NCBI RefSeq assembly: GCF_025148125.1
Contig: NZ_CP102267.1
Span: 1,243,501 to 1,307,500 of the forward strand
Direction: 5' to 3'
DNA length: 64,000 nt
DNA from: Blautia wexlerae DSM 19850
GTDB lineage: Bacteria > Bacillota > Clostridia > Lachnospirales > Lachnospiraceae
Shown: positions 1 to 7,971 of the stretch, piece by piece
Numbering within the stretch: position 1 is the stretch's first letter
Layout of the letters: each line of letters begins with the position of its first letter
Notes under the pieces: model-generated
Told to the model about the DNA's origin: nothing
The model's input: the letters and a program-made list of their open reading frames with translations, nothing else
Databases searched by the model: none
Position numbers and translations under genes: made by a program

Positions 1-182
1 GAGAAGCGCGTGGCAAGGCAATTGGCGAATCTATTGGCAAAGCAATTGGCGAAGTCAGAGGAGAAGAACGCCTTAGTGTTTTGATTAATAAACTTATTCT
101 TGATAAGAGAAATGATGAGATTCAGATCGTAGTGACAGATGCTAAAAAGCGCAGGCAGTATTATGATGAGTATGGACTTTAG
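1..182 (+). CDS. C-terminal fragment of an Rpn/PD-(D/E)XK transposase-like protein
   Basis: This open frame enters from the left edge and stops at TAG 180-182, leaving about 59 residues. The fragment begins with Gly-Lys-Ala-Ile-Gly type repeats (GKAIGESIGKAIGE), followed by a helical stretch and the ending YYDEYGL. A charged G-K-x-x-G repeat before a short helical tail is common at the C-terminus of Rpn-family recombination-promoting nuclease/transposase-like proteins in Lachnospiraceae. The catalytic domain is outside the window, so this assignment rests only on tail resemblance. Confidence 0.45.
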   Translation, partial: EARGKAIGESIGKAIGEVRGEERLSVLINKLILDKRNDEIQIVVTDAKKRRQYYDEYGL

Positions 183-306
183 AACCGAGGTGTGGAAGAT
201 CATTCCTTTGATTTGTATATTCCGCATTGTGGAGATTCTGTAAAAGAGTGTTTTCTCAGACGTATTCCGGGGATAATAAGGGAAGTAATTATTTGTAATC
301 GGGATA

Positions 307-335
307 TTGACAAATTATGGACAAAATGTTAAGAT
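307..335 (+). promoter_or_regulatory. Sigma-A-type promoter for the structured RNA
   Basis: A consensus -35 TTGACA at 307-312 is followed by a 17-base spacer and -10 TAAGAT at 330-335. A TG at 327-328 makes it an extended -10. Transcription would start near 342, upstream of the structured RNA and with no protein gene before the terminator at 546. Confidence 0.6.
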
Positions 336-341
336 GGTTTC

Positions 342-576
342 GTAAAAAACGAATAGCGTTTAGCGCACATGTACAGCTCATTACTACGGTAATGATTGAA
401 GAATCGTTGGGTGAGAATCCCAAACAGGGCTTTCGTCCCTTGTAGTATATTCAGTCTGCAATTCACTGTATTCTTGTAGAAGTATTCATAAGGGATACTT
501 TAATATAAAGGATAGGAGTGGATTCTTGGTTTGTACATTGATATTCCCTGCCGAATCCGGCAGGGATTTTTTTTGC
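342..576 (+). ncRNA. Unrecognised structured RNA with own promoter and terminator
   Basis: The segment between a good promoter and a strong terminator has no convincing protein frame but contains many paired elements. Two long-range stems close it: 369-375 with 532-538 (7 bp) and 399-405 with 521-527 (7 bp). Inside are local hairpins: 379-384/389-394 with a C(UACG)G tetraloop, 407-411/419-423, 426-429/437-440, and 480-485/495-500. It ends in the terminator hairpin 546-565. The shape is a multibranched RNA of about 235 nt. I do not recognise it as 6S RNA, RNase P, SRP RNA, tmRNA or a known riboswitch. It could be a trans-acting RNA or an orphan riboswitch-like leader. Confidence 0.55.
546..574 (+). 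terminator. Rho-independent terminator of the structured RNA
   Basis: CCCTGCCG at 546-553 pairs with CGGCAGGG at 558-565 and is followed by a run of eight T. It separates the structured RNA from the cobalamin riboswitch downstream. Confidence 0.85.
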
Positions 577-599
577 ACTTTGATAACAGAATATCGGAA

Positions 600-785
600 G
601 TAACGTTATCTCTTTATCTTTAGCTTTTGGAAATCCGGTGAGATACCGGTACGGTTTCATCCCCACTGTAATAAGGACGAACACTGCGAAGCCATTGGAA
701 ATTATTTCTGAGAAGGGCAGTAAGTAGGTTAGAGTATGTCTGAAAAATACTCTGGAACTTTAAGTCAGGAGACGGGCTTTAGAGT
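600..785 (+). promoter_or_regulatory. Cobalamin (adenosylcobalamin-class) riboswitch
   Basis: The region carries the conserved cobalamin riboswitch blocks in order: the ATCCGGTGAGAtaCCGG segment at about 632-650, CCACTGTAA at 663-671, a GAAGCCATTGG block at 688-698, a GGGCAG block near 715, and the B12-box-like AAGTCAGGAGACGGGC at 762-777. The order and spacing match the family well. It lies about 170 bases upstream of the first DUF4430 gene. I could not define the expression platform with certainty. It is expected to lower expression of the downstream genes when cobalamin is plentiful. Confidence 0.9.
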
Positions 786-955
786 GTGTGTGAAAATGAA
801 GAATGGACATATGCAGGCAGAGCAGAGGTTTATTTTTTGCACCCTTTTTTAGGGAAAACAGATATCAACGCAGTCTGAATGATTGTGAAAAGATATATTT
901 TGCAGAATAACCTGCAAAAGAACAAACTATATTTTAATTTCAAGGAGGAAACGAA

Positions 956-1693
956 ATGAACATGAAAGTAAGAAAAAGCGTGATTGCATTCTTAATGGCA
1001 ACAACAATGGTAGGAAGCACAGCAGTACCGGCTATGGCAGATACAGTAACTGCAAAAGTGTCTATAAAGACAACTGGTTTAACAGGAAAAAATAGTGCGT
1101 CACCAGACATTGTGCCAGAAAAAGTTGTTACAGTAACAAATTCCAACGGTTCTGTTACTGCACTAGATGTTCTGAAAGCAGTTTCGGGATCTGATACTGA
1201 AACAAAAGAGACTTTAAATGGTAAAACTTATCATTATCAAGGAGTTTTAAGTTGGTATGATAGTCAGTATGGAAATTATATTCCAGCTGTTAAAATGGAA
1301 AATCATGCTAATAGCGATTTAGGGAAAGTATTTGCAGATGATGGTACAGCAAATAAAACAGCAAACTCTCTTGCTAACGGAAGAGGAAAATATTTCAAAT
1401 TATCAAATCTTAATACAACAGAAACAGAAAGCATGAAGGTTACAAAAAATTCAACCTGGAACAATATAGTACATAAAACAGATTGGCTTTCTGAGAAAGA
1501 CTATAATAATTATTCAGGTTGGATGACTATTATTGATGGTAATACAGATAACTTAGGTGTTGATACTGTACTTTCCGACACTAAAGAACACACTGTATGC
1601 TTAGATTTTTCTATGATGATGGGATTAGATCTTGGATTTTCCAGTTATGTTCAGCAGGGAGATCAGTGGATTCAGGTTCCGGGTTGGAAATAA
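956..1693 (+). CDS. Secreted DUF4430 (transcobalamin C-terminal-like) protein
   Basis: This 245-residue protein has a clear Sec signal peptide (positively charged start, hydrophobic stretch, cleavage after AMA near residue 28). The rest resembles DUF4430, the family related to the C-terminal beta domain of transcobalamin and intrinsic factor: the ALDVLKAV segment near residue 70, a YSGWMTIIDG segment near 185, and the ending LGFSSYVQ with a late Trp-rich tail. It starts at ATG 956 behind AAGGAGG. It is the first gene after the cobalamin riboswitch and has its own terminator, so it can form a separate short transcript. It has no anchor, so it is probably released or held by partner surface proteins. 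Inferred role: extracellular corrinoid binding. Direct ligand evidence is lacking. Confidence 0.75.
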   Translation: MNMKVRKSVIAFLMATTMVGSTAVPAMADTVTAKVSIKTTGLTGKNSASPDIVPEKVVTVTNSNGSVTALDVLKAVSGSDTETKETLNGKTYHYQGVLSWYDSQYGNYIPAVKMENHANSDLGKVFADDGTANKTANSLANGRGKYFKLSNLNTTETESMKVTKNSTWNNIVHKTDWLSEKDYNNYSGWMTIIDGNTDNLGVDTVLSDTKEHTVCLDFSMMMGLDLGFSSYVQQGDQWIQVPGWK

Positions 1694-1715
1694 AGTAAAT
1701 TTTAATAGCAAATAA

Positions 1716-1782
1716 AAAGATGAAGATACTAATGCTTTATAAAGTTTCACTTTATAAAGCATTAGTTCTTCGTCTTTTTCAT
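1716..1782 (+). terminator. Long terminator hairpin after the first DUF4430 gene
   Basis: A long stem (ACTAATGCTTTATAAAG pairing with CTTTATAAAGCATTAGT, loop TTTCA) is flanked by A-rich and T-rich arms (AAAAAGATGAAGA and TCTTCGTCTTTTT). It should limit readthrough from the riboswitch transcript into the next gene. Confidence 0.85.
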
Positions 1783-1811
1783 ATTATTTTAATTTTAGGG
1801 TGTAAATAGAT

Positions 1812-4800
1812 ATGAAGAAAAAGAAAAAAAAAAAAAATCTTATATCAGTTAATATTCTCAGCTTTTCTATTATTTAGTAATGCCTATCTTGTAAAAGCTA
1901 ATTCAGATATATTATCACAAGATTCAACAGGGAAATACTGTATTAATACAGAACAAGATTATTATAATTTTATCGAAAATATACAAAATTATAATAATAA
2001 AACGGTTATACTATGTAATGACATTGACATTTCAGATGTTCCAGAAGCAACATCTAGTTTTGGCGGCATATTGAACGGAAAAGGACACACCATTACATAT
2101 GCTTCAAAAGAAGCAAAAGAAAACATTGCTGTATTTCCTTTTCGTATAAATGACAATGGAATTGTAGAAAATATAAATGTACAAATTGATGAATCATATG
2201 CATATAATAGCGAAACAGATGAATTTCAAACTGTCTTTTCGCAATGTGATGGAATTGCAAAAGGAATAACAATTAAAGGAAACGTAACTTGTATTTATGA
2301 CGATGAAGATGAAGATGTTTCAATAGGTGCAATCGAGGGAAATGGAACTTTAATGGATTCTTCCATAGCGATAACTTACGATTTGCAGAGTGAAAAAACA
2401 ATCGAAGAAATAGCTGAGGATATTGTTGAGAATGATTTAGAATTTGAATTTTGTCAATTAGGAACAACTTATGCTGGAATAACTTACCAAAATTGTATAG
2501 GATATGGACAGTATTCGGAAGCAATAAAGTCATTAGCAGATGAACTGGAACCCAAAATAGAAGATAATACATGGGGAAATCTATGTGTTTCATTTACACG
2601 AAAAAGTTTTTCTAGTACGTCAGCAAGTGCAACCAATTGTTATTATGATAAAGAAAATATGCCAGACATTAAAATCAGGTCTGAATATATTGCAAATAGA
2701 GATAATAATAAAGAGTTTCCTAATTATGCTGATTTTGGCAAAACTACGTCTGAAATGAAAAACCAGGGAACTTATGAAGGGTTTGACTTTAATAAAAAAT
2801 GGACTATTTCCCCAGAAGATAATAATGGCTATCCATATTATAATCTACAAACCGAAGAAATAACTCTTAAAGTTCAGGCTTCCACTGAACCTAAAGTATG
2901 GAGTACAAGCGTACCCAGAGATTATAATCGTTTTGTTGATTATGCTAAAAATTATCATTTCCCATATCAAGTAGATATTATAGATGGTGAAAAAAAGAAT
3001 ATTTACGATGACGGTAATAATAATGTTGTAAATGTGATAGGTGTAAAATTTACAGATTTAACTGATGAACAACAATCTATTATTGAAAAATATGGTATAG
3101 AAGTAGTTTTGCCATCTGATGATGTAAAGAAAGATATAAAATCTGCTACAATTGATACGAGTTTTTTAGGCGAACGTCCATTAAGCGTAGAATGGATTAA
3201 TATGCCTATTTTGAAATTTAAAGATGGAAAAGAAGAACAAGCAGAAGAAGATGGGTATAGTTTCAAAGTTGAAGTAGTTGACGGTACTGGTGAAGTTGTA
3301 GACAATGGAGCTAAGGGAAACTCAAGTAATCCAAGTCATTGGCCATCTTACTATGAAAAAGCTAAAAAGGCTTGTAACATTATTATGAACTATTGCCAAA
3401 ATAAAAATGCCTTTGGATCTAAAGAATCCCCATCCTATGAAAATACAGATATTTGGGCCATTTTTACAGCAGCTAGATGCGGCTATATTCCATATGGAGA
3501 TACAAATTATTTTGACAAATGGTTTGCAAATACCAAAGAGTATTTGCAGTTACTTAAAAATCAGGGAACTGATGTTTCTCAATGGAAGACAACAGAACTT
3601 TCAAAATTAATTTTAGCTATTGAAGCTATTGGATATGATCCAAGGGACATTTCGTCTGTAGACCTTCTTTCGGCAGTTGGATCAAGAAAAAGCACAGAAC
3701 TTACTTATACAACTGTATATGCTATTAATGCAATAAAAGCAGGTGGGTATACCGCTGACACTTTTAAAGATACAGAACTTAACCAATGGGCACATGATAC
3801 AGCAAAAGCTTTGTCAAATGCCGAAGACAAAATTTTTGCAAATGCCGACAATACCATAGGATGGCAGCCACTTATTTTCTGGTACAAAAAGCCTGGTTAC
3901 GATGATGTAACAGAAGCTGTAGACAAGGCATTACATAAGCTTCCAGCAATTGCACAACGTTCAACAGGTTCATTCTGTACACCAGGATTTGAAACAGGAT
4001 GTATGTCTTATGGAAACAACGCATGGAATGATGCACAGGCAATGCTTTTTGCAGGAACGTTTGGTGTAAATGTTTTAGATTCTTCCAGTGGATATACTAA
4101 GAATGGAAACAATATTCTTGATGCATTCTTTGATCTGGTAGATGTAGATGATGTTCTTGACGGAAGTATTCATGGATTCACAAATTATGATGTTCCGCAG
4201 ATTGCACGTGGTCTGGATGCATTTATCAGACAATATGAAAAAACATCCAGCTTCTGGGAATTTACAGACGTAACCGTTCCAACCAGATCCGTTAACGACA
4301 TGATCCTTGCCCTTAACGATAACAGTTCGAAAGAAGACATCAAAGCAGCGAGAGAGGCTTACGATAAATTAGATGAAACTCACAAGGCAATCTTTAACAA
4401 GGATACACTCAGAAAGCTTCTTGCAGCAGAGACTGGTTCAGGTAATTCTATTGAAAAAGCTATGGCAGCCATTGATGCGATCCCAGCAGCGGATAAGCTG
4501 ACAATGGATGACAAGGCGGCTGTAGAGAAAGCAAGAACTCTTTATAATTCACTGAATGATGAAGAGAAATCTGTAATTACAAATTACTCTAAGCTGACTG
4601 AAGCAGAGGCTAAGATCAGAGAACTCGAGAAACAGCAGGAGCAGAAAGATAAGGATAAGAAAGCGGCAGAGAAGGTTATCGCTGATATTGATGCGCTTCC
4701 TTCTTCTTCTGAACTGACTCTTGATCCGTATGTTCTGCAGCTTCTTGACCGCGTACAGGCAGAGTACAATGCTCTTACGGATGCGCAGAAGGCTCTGGTT

Positions 4801-7086
4801 ACGAATTACAGTACGTTACAGTATCTGAGAAATCTGATCCCTGATCTGAAGGCTGCGGCTGCAGTTGTTGATAAGATCAAGGCGATCGGTGAGGTTACTT
4901 CCGATAATTATCTGAAGAAACAGGCTCTTGTAGTGGAAGCCAGAACGGCTTATGATGCCCTGACAGCAGATCAGAAGAAGCGTGTGACAAACTATGCAGA
5001 GCTTGAAAAAGCGGAGTTGTTTATCAGCAGACAGAGTACGGATGAGAAGGTTGCTTATGTGATCTCCTTTATCGATGAACTGAATATCACTACTTCATCT
5101 TCAGGTGCTCTTTCTGACGGACCTCTGAGACTGACAGAGAAGAATAACAATGTTCCGACAGAGAAAATCTGGAATGACTGGAAGGCTTATGTGGTAAATG
5201 CAAGAGCATTGTATGATACGCTTGATGACCAGCAGAAAGCCCAGGTTACAAATACAGCTTCTCTGGAGAAAGCAGAAGGTTATATTTACCAGCTGAAAGC
5301 CGATGCGCTCAAGGCAATGCTTAAAGCACTCCCGGATGCGCAGACAGTACGAGGATATGAGGCACCTCAGCCGACTACAGTTCCATCAGCACAGGAGGCA
5401 GCTTCTGTTGAAGAGGAACAGGCGGTACCGGCACAGTCTGAGGAATCTGATTTCTCAGATGGAAGTGCGGACGCATTCAGCAGTGATGAAGTTGAGGAGC
5501 AGGCAGCTGAGACAGTGGATATCCCTCAGGCAGAATCAGCTGAAGATACTGAAGATGTCCAGACAGATGTTGATTTCTCCTCTGATGAAGAAGTTCCGGC
5601 AGCAGGTGATACCTCTAAGCGTGAACTTACAGAAGCAGAGCTGAAACAGATTGCAGAAGCCAAGAATGCTTATGACAGATTAACAGAAACAGAAGAGAAG
5701 AAATTCAGAAGCGAGAACACCGCACTGGTTGAGAATATGGAGAAGCTTCTTGCCATGGCACTGACTTATGAGAAAGGCCAGAGTGCATATCAGCAGTTCT
5801 TCGCAGATGAAGCAGCACAGATTTATGCAACAGTAAAAGATCACCCGGTAGACAGAGATTCCTACGCAGATGTTAAGGCTTTCCTTGACCGTTATGCTAA
5901 GGATTATCAGGGACAGGAAGATGCCATGGCAGGCCTGAAAGTCAAAGTCGGCAGTCAGGAGATGACTTTTGCAGAGGTTATCGCAGCACTGACGGCACAG
6001 GCTGACAAGGCAGGTAAGGACATTTCAGATGCACAGCAGGCAGATGAGTGGATCAGCAATCTTCCGACTGCTGTTACCAAAGAGAACATTGCAAATGTAG
6101 AAGCAGAGCTTGCAGCACTTCAGAAGCTGATCGACGGCATGAGTGTGGAAGGCAAGTCCTATATGTGGAATGCGAAGCAGTTAGGGCTGATCAAGACGAT
6201 CGTGGCAGATTACCACATTGAACTTGCGGGCAAACAGGGTGCATTTAAGGCAGATATGCCTGCAGATCTTCAGACAAAGGCAATCAACTATAAGACTGTC
6301 CAGATCAGCTGGAGCAGCGTGGATAACGCAGACGGATACATGGTATACCGCAGAACTGCAGACAGCGGATGGAAGAAGATCGCATCCCGGGTAACAGACA
6401 TTTCCTATAAGGATCAGAAAGCAGTTACAGGAACAACCTATTATTATACTGTTAAGGCGTACTCTTACGCATGGGGCGAGATGACTGTAAGCAGCTATGA
6501 CAAAGATGGTGTTGCAGGAAAAGCCAGACTTGGCAAAGTAAAGATTGCTACGGCAAATTCTGAAAGCTACAGTACGATCCGCGTAACATGGAATAAGGTT
6601 TCCGGTGCAAATGGATACAGAGTATACCGTTCCACTTCAAAGGATGGCAAGTATACAGCGATTGGTTCCACTGCAAAGAACAGCGCAGTTACATTCCTAG
6701 ATAAGAAAGCAGTTACCGGTAAGACTTATTATTACAAAGTACGTGCTTACCGCAATGTAAGCGGAAAGAAAGTATACGGAAGCTATTCAGCAACAGAGAA
6801 AGCAAAGGCAGTACTTTCTGCTCCGACCCTGTCCGCAGGCTCAACTTCAAAGACAGCAGTGCTTGAATGGAGTAAGGTAAAGGGTGCCGATGGCTATCAG
6901 GTATATGCCAGCGATTCCCAAAATGGTACCTATACCCGCATAAAGATCACCAAAGGTACAGGTGCGACAGACGAGAGCCTCCTCACCGGAAAGACCCGTT
7001 ACTATAAAGTACGTGCTTACAGAAAAGTAAACGGAAAAGCAGTTTATGGCTCTTTCTCAAAGATTAAAAAAGTAACTGTTAAATAA
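1812..7086 (+). CDS. Giant secreted alpha/alpha-barrel adhesin, signal peptide frameshifted at a poly-A tract
   Basis: The main frame is open from about 1816 to 7086. An uninterrupted reading without a frameshift could only start at TTG 2071, in the middle of a domain. The natural start is ATG 1812, but it is out of frame by one base across a 14-A run (1824-1837). With 13 A, the product begins with Met, several Lys and a hydrophobic Sec signal (ILYQLIFSAFLLFSNAYLVKA). Domains in order: a beta-helix-like region (GILNGKGHTI), a linker, an alpha/alpha-barrel of the terpenoid-cyclase/intrinsic-factor fold (about 3330-4260), five or six helical FIVAR-like repeats (about 4280-5330), an acidic linker, another helical repeat, and three fibronectin-III-like repeats (about 6270-7086). 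Bases before about 4270 are much more AT-rich than those after. Inferred role: phase-variable surface protein of the corrinoid cluster. Confidence 0.75.
1824..1837 (+). repeat. 14-A homopolymer near the start of a surface gene
   Basis: Fourteen consecutive A follow ATGAAGAAAAAG. As given, translation from ATG 1812 ends after 13 residues at TAA. One A fewer (or two more) joins the start to the long open frame with an intact signal peptide. Candidate explanations are slipped-strand phase variation, transcriptional slippage, or a sequencing error in a homopolymer. Confidence 0.85.
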
Positions 7087-7144
7087 TAAAATCAGTATGC
7101 AGTGTGTTATCAACACACTGCATACCCCAAAAGAAGGTAAGAGA

Positions 7145-7615
7145 ATGAAAAAAGCATTTATAATTATAATTTTATGTATGATTTTGCAAATTTTTACAGT
7201 TACTGTATATGCAAATGATAGCAATGTAAATATTGTAAGCGCTGATAATTATGAATCACGGGAATTTAATCAATGGAAGCGCGCTAAGTATGATTTTTCA
7301 TTTAATGTATCTACCGAAAAGAAAACTATAAAGGCATTATGTAGTGCTGTGTTAACTGCAACTGGAACAGCAATTGGATCTTGCGGAGGTGAAGGAGCAG
7401 CTATAGCAGGAAGTGCAATTGGAGCGGGAATTTCTTCTTATGCGAGTGATTGTATAGAGGAACATTACAGTAAATTCAAAAAAAAGGGATATGGTACTTC
7501 AATTACAGCTATGTATGGTTCAAAATTGCGCGTGATTATATCAATATATTCAGATTCAGCAAGAACAAAATTAGTTTCTGAATATAAAATGTCTACAGAT
7601 TCCTATCCTGTATAA
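7145..7615 (+). CDS. Small secreted protein with a glycine-zipper segment
   Basis: I do not recognise the family. The 156-residue product starts at ATG 7145 behind AAGAAGG; an upstream in-frame ATG at 7097 lies in a hairpin and lacks a ribosome site. A Sec signal peptide ends near residue 24 (TVYA). The middle contains a small-residue segment rich in Gly-x3-Gly spacing (GTAIGSCGGEGAAIAGSAIG) with two Cys, one inside and one just after, followed by a basic region and a beta-like tail. Glycine zippers often insert into or pack against membranes. It is followed nine bases later by a small two-helix membrane protein, which recalls an effector and its immunity partner. The pair is AT-rich like the first part of the preceding gene. 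Confidence 0.55.
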   Translation: MKKAFIIIILCMILQIFTVTVYANDSNVNIVSADNYESREFNQWKRAKYDFSFNVSTEKKTIKALCSAVLTATGTAIGSCGGEGAAIAGSAIGAGISSYASDCIEEHYSKFKKKGYGTSITAMYGSKLRVIISIYSDSARTKLVSEYKMSTDSYPV

Positions 7616-7624
7616 TTTATATAT

Positions 7625-7846
7625 ATGAATAAAATAAAAATATTTTTGCTGACTATTTCATTAATGTTTTTGGCGAGCCTGGCAGCTATATTTATATCAA
7701 GAGAATTTATATTCCACAATAAAATTTCAGATTTGAGCTGCCTGTTAAACATATGGAAAGATACTTATGGATGGAATTTTCTGATAAATGTAATAATCGC
7801 TCTGATAATTGCTGCAAAATTTGGAAAGAATGATACAAAAAAATAA
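7625..7846 (+). CDS. Small two-helix membrane protein
   Basis: A 73-residue protein with two predicted membrane helices (about residues 5-25 and 52-65) separated by a short polar loop containing one Cys. No family is recognised. The start ATG 7625 lies nine bases after the preceding stop with only a weak ribosome site, so translation may be coupled to the secreted glycine-zipper gene. Its size and topology would fit an immunity or anchor protein for that neighbour, but this is inference only. Confidence 0.5.
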   Translation: MNKIKIFLLTISLMFLASLAAIFISREFIFHNKISDLSCLLNIWKDTYGWNFLINVIIALIIAAKFGKNDTKK

Positions 7847-7870
7847 GGCAGATGTCCTTTCTACCTGCTA

Positions 7871-7904
7871 TATGACAGGGGGAGAGTCATCTGTCATTTT
7901 GTAA
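7871..7904 (+). terminator. Possible weak terminator before the lipoprotein operon
   Basis: ATGACAG pairs with CTGTCAT across a purine-rich loop and is followed by TTTTG. It is short and has a weak T-run, so it may only attenuate transcription into the gene at 7972. Confidence 0.4.
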
Positions 7905-7971
7905 TTTCAGGAATTGCGGGTGCTATTTTACCCGGATGTAATTTTTTAGATTAAAAACGCGGAGGAAACAA

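Noticed and set aside
463..684. Minus-strand open frame of 73 codons
   Set aside because: It is antisense to the structured RNA terminator and the cobalamin riboswitch and has no supporting signal.
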